NCBI RefSeq assembly: GCF_027579695.1
Contig: NC_083586.1
Span: forward strand, 2,780,501 to 2,844,500
Reading direction: 5' to 3'
DNA: 64,000 nucleotides
From: Neoarius graeffei
Taxonomy: Eukaryota > Chordata > Actinopteri > Siluriformes > Ariidae
Shown here: positions 58,416 through 64,000 of the stretch, piece by piece
Numbering within the stretch: position 1 is the first letter of the stretch
Layout of the letters: every line of letters starts with the position of its first letter
Notes under the pieces: generated by a model
The model's database searches: none
What the model was told of the DNA's origin: nothing
The model's input: the letters and a program-made list of their open reading frames with translations, nothing else
Program-made: the position numbers and the translations under genes

Positions 58416-59324
58416 TTAACCCAGATGGGTCTTTTTCAAGTTCTTTTTAAGAAAGATCAATTGATCAACATGGTCAGGGTGCAAGAGACTTCGTTGTGCA
58501 GTAACAATATTGCCTGCACTGCTAAACACATGCTCAGAGGACACGCTCGTTGCTGGGATGGACAAGTAATCTTTGGCTAAAGATGAAAGGAGTGGTAGGT
58601 CTGCCTGCTTTTTCCACCACTGCAACACATCACCGCCTAGTTCTAAAGGATCTCTCTCTCTGTATTTTAAAATTTCATCCTTAGCTTTCTCCCTTGTGGT
58701 CTTCATTGGTGTTCTTGTGGTGACAAACTCTCCAAACAGCTGGTCCATGGCAGTCTTCTTTTTGGGAGAAGGCAAGACATCATCATCTATAGAGGACATG
58801 TGCAAGATTATTAGTGTTGAACAATACGAGCAGTCAACACAGCACAACACAACACACTGTTTAACAATAATAACATGCATACATGTGCATTACATACATC
58901 AACAACATCTTAAACTGTTGTGCTGTATTAAAAAGATCCGCATTTATCTTTTCAGATAAAAGATAAATCTTTTATGTATTTTAAATGAACAGTCTACTAC
59001 TCAAGCACAGTGAAAACAAACCTCTTCTTTCTTCTATGCTGGGGCTTCTATCACCTCCTCCTTCAGCTGCCCCTCCTTCATCCAGTGCCCCTCCTTCATC
59101 CAGTGCACATCTGCCTTCCGTCTGACAATCCATATCAAAGTCAAATTGTATATTATTGTCAAAAATCTATGTAACAAGTGTTTGCACAGAAGATTGATGA
59201 GAGACATTGACAATCTTACACACACACAGTGCCGTAAAGAAATACAACATAAATATTCCTTATTTAGATTTCATTCAACTAAACATTAGACAACGACCAA
59301 AATTAACTAAGGTATTGAGCTAGT

Positions 59325-59370
<46 letters not shown>

Positions 59371-60888
59371 GTGAGTGATGAGGGTAATAAATAGTCACAT
59401 TCTATGATTTAAAATAAAATAAAAAAAATAATATATTACCTTTTCATTCATCTTCACCACCTCTGCTGCTATTTTCACAAAGATGAGATCTCTGGAGTCG
59501 ACGTCATCAAGGAAAGTCAGGTCTTTGAATCGGGGATCGAGGGCCGATGCATCGTTGAGGAGTTCTTGGTGCTCCACGTAACGATCGGAAAAATCCTGTC
59601 GGAAGCGCTGCTTCATCTCTGCGATGATTGGCATGTCGGTGTTGTCTTCCGAGAAGTGTTTGTCGAGTTTGGCCTGTATGGGGGCGATCATTGAGATGGT
59701 TGGGCTTTTTTCCTCACTTAAAAGTGTAGTGGTCACTTTCACTGGGGACATCAACTGTATGATCTCTTGGATGAGTCTCATGTCGTCCTCGTTCACATCG
59801 GTTGCAGCCAGGCCTTCTCCCCTCCTGATCCTCCTGGATAGCATAGCGTTCAACAGGGCAGGCTGTTGCTCCCAAAATCTCTCGAGCATGTCCACTGAGC
59901 TGTTCCACCTTGTGCAGACATCATGGATAAGCTTGTGGTTGGGTAGGTGTAGCTGGGACTGAATTTCCCGTAGAACTTCGGCTGCTTGTGGGCTTCTGTG
60001 GAAATACGTCACCACCTTCCTCACCTTTACCAACAGTTCAGACACCCTGTCTATCTTGAGGGCCTTTTGCGAGGCCAAATTTAATGTGTGGGCTACGCAT
60101 CTGACGTGGGGCGTAAGATCTGCGCCAGCTCCGGCCACGACCATATTCCTTGCGTTGTCCGTAACCAAGGCAGGGTTTTTATCTGCGATGTTCCACTCGC
60201 GGAGGACATTTTTCAGCAACGCTGCTAGGTTTGCCCCGGTATGAGACTCATTAAATACCCGTGTTTGCAGGACATGAGACTGCAAGTCCCATTCCTCGTT
60301 CACGTAGTGTGCCGTGACTGTAATATATGAATCAGTGGCACAAGATGTCCATCCGTCTACCGTTATTGACACCCTCTGAGCACGGCTCATTGAGTCGACA
60401 ACATCCATCTTTACTTTCTCATAAAGTGCAGGGACTATCTTGTCAGAAAACACTTTCCTGTCGGGTATGCTATACCTCGGCTCCAACACCTCAAGCAGGT
60501 ACTTGAATCCCTCGTTTGCGGTAATGCTGTATGGCTGGATGCTTTTGCAGAGGAAGAAAGATAAGGCGTCTGTGATGGATTTTGCCCTGGGAGAATTGTT
60601 TGCCAGAGGTGACGGAAAAAACTGGAGTAATCTTGGCTCACGTGAAGGTGTTGCAGCACTGCTAGCTGTCGCTGACGTAGCCGGGGACTGGGGGATGTTG
60701 TGTCGCCGCTTCAGGTGTGCAGCCAAATTCGTTGTGCTGCCTGTGTATCTTATCTCTGCACGGCAGAGTTTACATATGGCCGTTGTCTTGTCCAGCTCTC
60801 CCCCTCGCTTGTAGAACCCGAAATCTTTCCATACGTTAGACTTGAAACCCACCACCGAATGAACAATGTCTGTTTTGTCTTCCTCCAT
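58416..60888 (-). CDS. hAT transposase, BED-type, 639 aa in three exons
   Basis: Exons 59440-60888, 59022-59121 and 58416-58786 sum to 1920 nt, a whole number of codons with stop. Splice sites are AAAAG|GTAATA, CAG|ACG, GAAGAG|GTTTG and TATAG|AT, with matching phases. Domains: BED zinc finger (residues ~19-65: ICKLCRAEI, LAAHLKRRHNI); hAT core with first catalytic Asp in VSITVDGWTSCATDSY, second in ALVTDNARNMV, and the C-x2-H motif RCVAHTLNLASQKAL; low-complexity acidic exon 2 with an 18-nt tandem duplication; C-terminal dimerisation domain (DVLQWWKKQADLPLLSSLAK, DYLSIPATSVSSEHVFSSAG). Length is typical of active hAT transposases. No frame lesion is visible. The start is the first ATG of the open frame. 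It resembles ZBED-type hAT proteins, but the TIRs and duplication make this a mobile copy and not a domesticated gene. Confidence 0.88.
59326..59372. repeat. (GT)n(GA)n microsatellite in transposase intron 1
   Basis: Compound dinucleotide repeat between exons 1 and 2 of the hAT transposase. Confidence 0.9.
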
Positions 60889-61225
60889 GTTAACCGCTAT
60901 CTGGCTGACTTTCCGCCTCTATCCTATTCGAAAGCTAGGTTGGACCCGCCTATTCGCGCGAGACTTGAGCCGAGACTTGAGTAGGAGAGAGATAGAGAGA
61001 TGAAACCAAGAAATACCAGACCCTTTTCTAAACTGTTATGTTATAATTTATTCATTATATGTATTAAGATATTAATCGGTTTATATCGATGCAGACAGTT
61101 TAGATACGATGCATCTCGAGTTTATGTGCGTTTTTTTCCGATGCGACGTTTGCAAATCGATGCAACTGCATCTTAACAGGTCATATCGATTTTCCGATGT
61201 GCATTGGTGAATCTTCCCAAGCCTA

Positions 61226-62149
61226 TCAAGTATATATCATTATTTGTATATATTTCAACTGCCATTATTTATTTTATCTTTGTTATAATAAATTCATTTA
61301 TTATTGAAACTGTTTGTGTTCCGATATTTATGAAGTCACACAATCTCAAAAGAATTCAAAGGTGCATATAGGTTGTGTAATACAGTAAGTGATCATAATT
61401 TGGAATATACCATAATTTAGCCGTTTGGTAATTTATTAAGCACCAAAATTAATGGTATTAATTAATGAGGCTGATTCAATTTAATGATTTAATTATTAAC
61501 CTTCAGATTTAATGAGATTGATCACTCAACTACCAAATGCACCTACAATACGCATGCATTTACAGTATGGTGATAAACAGTAAACAAAAAACACATGAGG
61601 ACTGAAGCGTCTCCTGAACTTCAGACATCGTGAAATAATGGAAAATGGTGAGAAGTGACTTGCGCATCCAAACAAAATAAATCAGAGGAAATTTTCCTGA
61701 AGCGATCACTGCAAACTCGAGCGTTCTGCGACTCTGCTCCCTTCCATCACAGTGAAAGGTTCAGGAGCCACTTTTCTTATCGTCTTTTGGTAAAATCCTT
61801 TACTCCTTCACCCTTTATCACTTCACAGGGAACCCGGAAGAAACTTATCAGTTTCACGGTTTGTCTGATTCAAGCAGAACAAAAACACAAGCATAGCGCA
61901 TTTTAATAACTAGCAAGCAGCCCCAGCGATAGTAATGCTTTCTGAACAGTGACTTTAGCCGACCACCACTTCATGCCTTGCATATCTAATGAGGCAGAGA
62001 TGACGTTGGATGCAACCTAGAAATTGCCATGTTCTCACCTGAATAAAGAACCAGGCAGAACACACCTGGAATCCATACAAAATGTATGTTTTCACACACA
62101 GAGGGCAATGAAATGAACACAAATCACACAGTATTCAGTGCCTGAAGTG
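61226..62149. other. Unassigned flank; distal side of hAT target
   Basis: AT-rich continuation of the pre-insertion sequence, then a region without repeats I recognise up to the MCL1-like 3' UTR. Short open frames lack domain content. Confidence 0.4.
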
Positions 62150-62155
62150 TTTATT
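62150..62155 (-). promoter_or_regulatory. Poly(A) signal of MCL1-like gene
   Basis: AATAAA on the minus strand, about 335 nt past the stop codon. Confidence 0.6.
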
Positions 62156-62490
62156 TAAAAAACTAAAACTTTCTCCAAGCAGGAAAGCTCTGAATTTCCT
62201 CACACAATCAGGGCCCTCACCATGCCAGACCCTGCACTGAAAGTTAAAAACAACTGAAATCCTGCCATGTGCGGGACAGCGCAGTGACCTCCCCATGGAG
62301 ACAGGGGCAGTTTATCTGGGTGAGGGGAATTTTATTTGAATATAAACTTTGCTCAGTCTTCATAAAACACAGATTTATTAGTGTCTCTGCGATCGCCCAG
62401 AAGAGCACAAGCACATTTGTCCTCATTTCCTTAGGAAGACAGACAACAGTGTAGCCATAGTAACAGTGGCCACCTCTGCCTCCACCCACT

Positions 62491-63008
62491 TCATCGCATC
62501 AGCATTAAGAGACATGCCCCTATTCCGAATCCGGCCACTGCCATTAGTGCCTTCCAAACTGTGGACTCGGGATCCTCGACATAAAAGTACTCCACAAAAC
62601 CATCCTGCAACACAAACACAATTAGAAAAACAGTTACTTACACACACACACACACACACACACACACTTACTTCCAGAGTTATACTTACACACAACATGA
62701 GGGCATAAGGCAGGATTGTGTGTTCTGAACCAGTCTCATCAATCTACTCACCCAGCCGTTGTTGTTGATGAACCAGTGCTGCAGGTCTGTAGTGAGGTAG
62801 GAGGAGATTTGTAAGGCAACAATGTCCACACACTCCTCAACTTGCTCCTTCACACAGTCCTGCTTCAGCCGCTCGCACACCACAGCACCTAGAGCCAGAA
62901 CACTTGCGATGCGTCCCCAAGAAATCACGCCATCGTCAAACACACCACTCAATACGGAGCCCACACCATCCAGACTATTGTTCTCGTCGAACAGCTGCCG
63001 TACCATGC
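62491..63008 (-). CDS. mcl1: MCL1-like BCL2-family protein, exons 2 and 3
   Basis: Anti-apoptotic BCL2-family member, acting at the outer mitochondrial membrane by sequestering BH3 proteins. Exon 2 (62752-63008) opens after acceptor TTTACAG with GMVRQLFDENNSLDGV. It carries BH1 (GVFDDGVISWGRIASVLALG) and ends with DLQHWFINNNGW at donor TGG|GTGAGT. Exon 3 (62491-62604) begins DGFVEYFYVEDPESTV, completing BH2, and ends with a hydrophobic tail anchor (ALMAVAGFGIGACLLMLMR) and TGA. Exon borders (a split Gly codon before GMV, and W|DGFVE) coincide with those of vertebrate MCL1, which is the main reason for this assignment over BCL2A1 or BCL2L10. Exon 1 with the PEST region and BH3 was not found in the remaining sequence and probably lies beyond the window. 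Fish have mcl1 paralogues; a/b status cannot be set here. Confidence 0.85.
62640..62668. repeat. (CA)n microsatellite in MCL1-like intron 2
   Basis: About 14 CA units between exons 3 and 2. Confidence 0.9.
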
Positions 63009-64000
63009 CTGTAAAAAAAACACACACAAAAATCAGTAGACAAATCATCCAACCCTTGATCTAAAGCTTCAAGTTCCTGAGCTTCCACGTTAAAAAAACA
63101 AAACAAACAAAAAAAGACCCCCCCCCAGGAAGAGAGCCGAGTAGAGACCGTTCTTGAGAAAAACACAGGATGACACACCTACCTCTACACCACAGAGAGT
63201 ATACTCTCCTACTGTGCACTACTGCAAACTACACCAAGTGGTGCCAGTGGCTCAGCGAGACAACGGGACAGAGCTCTCTAACCTACGCTCCATCTACACC
63301 AGTCGACTACAGAGGAACGTTGCACCATCACCAGAGACCTGAGCCATCCAGGTCACCACCTGTCTGTCCCTCTACCACATGGAAAACGCCACAGGACTAT
63401 TAACACACGGACTATCAGGCTACGGAACATCTTCAACCCGACAGCTGGACCCGTCCTCTCCCACACCCAGTCCCCCGAATGGCTGCATCACACACAACTA
63501 CTGAACTGTACTTACTACAATAAAGCTGCCTTTTCTTGCAGTCCATCTGGCTGTAGGAGTCAGTGTCTATCCAGAGGAAAATAAAACAATATCTTTCCCT
63601 GAAATTCCCAGCATGGGGACAAATTACCCAGAATTCCCCTTACTTTGTGTGTGCATCCAGGTTTCCTCATTTCCCTTTCATCTCCCCATGTGTGTGTTCA
63701 TTCACGGTTTTCTCTCTGTTCCTTGGGCACTAGGACACTCCCCTTAAAGGACCGGACTCGGTCTCCTCCTGTCTGTGTGTAATCTACTTTGCACTTCTGT
63801 CTGTCTGTGCAGTGATGTGTTCAGTTACTGCATGCTTTTTGCCCCTCATTCATGTGCTTTATTTTCACCTTCACTTATGTGGTCATTTACACACACACAC
63901 CTTAATCTTACTGAATTATCTGCCACTGCCCGTGTGTGTGAGAACGTGTGTTGGTGTTGATAAGCATGTTTAAGAATAAGCAGAGTTCCAGGAACCCAGT
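63009..64000. other. Probable MCL1-like intron 1 and upstream; no exon seen
   Basis: Contains a C-run at 63119-63127, CAATAAAG at 63519 (plus-strand poly(A)-like), and a plus-strand open stretch at 63170-63403 without recognisable domain. No BH3 motif was seen on the minus strand. Confidence 0.4.

Larger units (their letters stand above)
57772..61225 (-). mobile_element. Apparently intact autonomous hAT transposon (3.45 kb)
   Basis: Terminal repeats TAGGGATGGGAATCTTCA (left) and, on the minus strand, TAGGCTTGGGAAGATTCA (right), 14 of 18 matching. A perfect 8-bp duplication TCAAGTAT lies at 57764-57771 and 61226-61233. Both subterminal regions are packed with GATACGATGCGAT-like motifs. It encodes a complete three-exon transposase. 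Confidence 0.93.

Noticed and set aside
63170..63403. Plus-strand open frame upstream of a CAATAAAG signal
   Set aside because: Composition is low in conserved features, the frame is short, and no splice structure or known domain supports it.

Overview
This is a repeat-dense piece of a vertebrate genome, almost certainly a ray-finned fish. Evidence for this: many copies of the tRNA-headed fish SINE, L2-clade LINEs with (CTTGC)n or (TTGAC)n tails, Ty3/gypsy elements of the Gmr1 type, BEL/Pao and hAT elements, and two ordinary vertebrate genes with GT-AG introns. An ostariophysan such as a catfish is possible but cannot be proved from the sequence. No CRISPR array, bacterial operon or phage was seen.

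Layout. 1-2207: 3' end of a Gmr1-like Ty3/gypsy element (+). 2208-4720: a 2.5 kb palindrome with about 660 bp arms that carries tRNA-Arg-, tRNA-Gln- and tRNA-Phe-like pieces and a LINE tail. 5299-10638: L2-clade LINE 'A' with a broken ORF1 and ORF2. 10641-14525: a second L2-clade LINE 'B'. 14.6-17.3 kb: SINE cluster. 17684-21252: decayed hAT with smaller elements inside it. 21.6-22.3 kb: THAP-type fragment. 24287-24585: near-perfect 299 bp palindrome. 24972-36470 (-): an older Gmr1-like element split by a younger one (26614-33221), which is itself split by a SINE (27938-28319). 36.6-38.2 kb: a possible small two-exon gene and a degenerate SET-domain exon. 39.0-43.9 kb: truncated BEL/Pao element (+).

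44.3-45.7 kb (-): six exons of a macrophage-capping-protein (CapG) like gene. Its 5' exons were not found. The last codon of its penultimate exon is TAG. 46.48-56.15 kb: one L2-B LINE copy (-) broken up by a MITE, by a hAT-like element that holds an L2-A LINE holding a SINE, and by a second hAT. 57772-61225: an apparently intact hAT element. Its three-exon transposase (639 aa) reads open in every exon with matching intron phases, and the element has a perfect 8-bp target duplication. 62.15-63.0 kb (-): last two coding exons of an MCL1-like anti-apoptotic gene.

The host genes are the two at 44.3-45.7 and 62.1-63.0 kb. Nearly everything else is transposon sequence at several depths of nesting, so relative ages can be read from who interrupts whom. 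The best candidates for follow-up are the intact hAT, the nested IN-before-RT gypsy pair with SCAN-like Gag, the tRNA-bearing palindrome, and the nonsense codon in the CapG-like gene.
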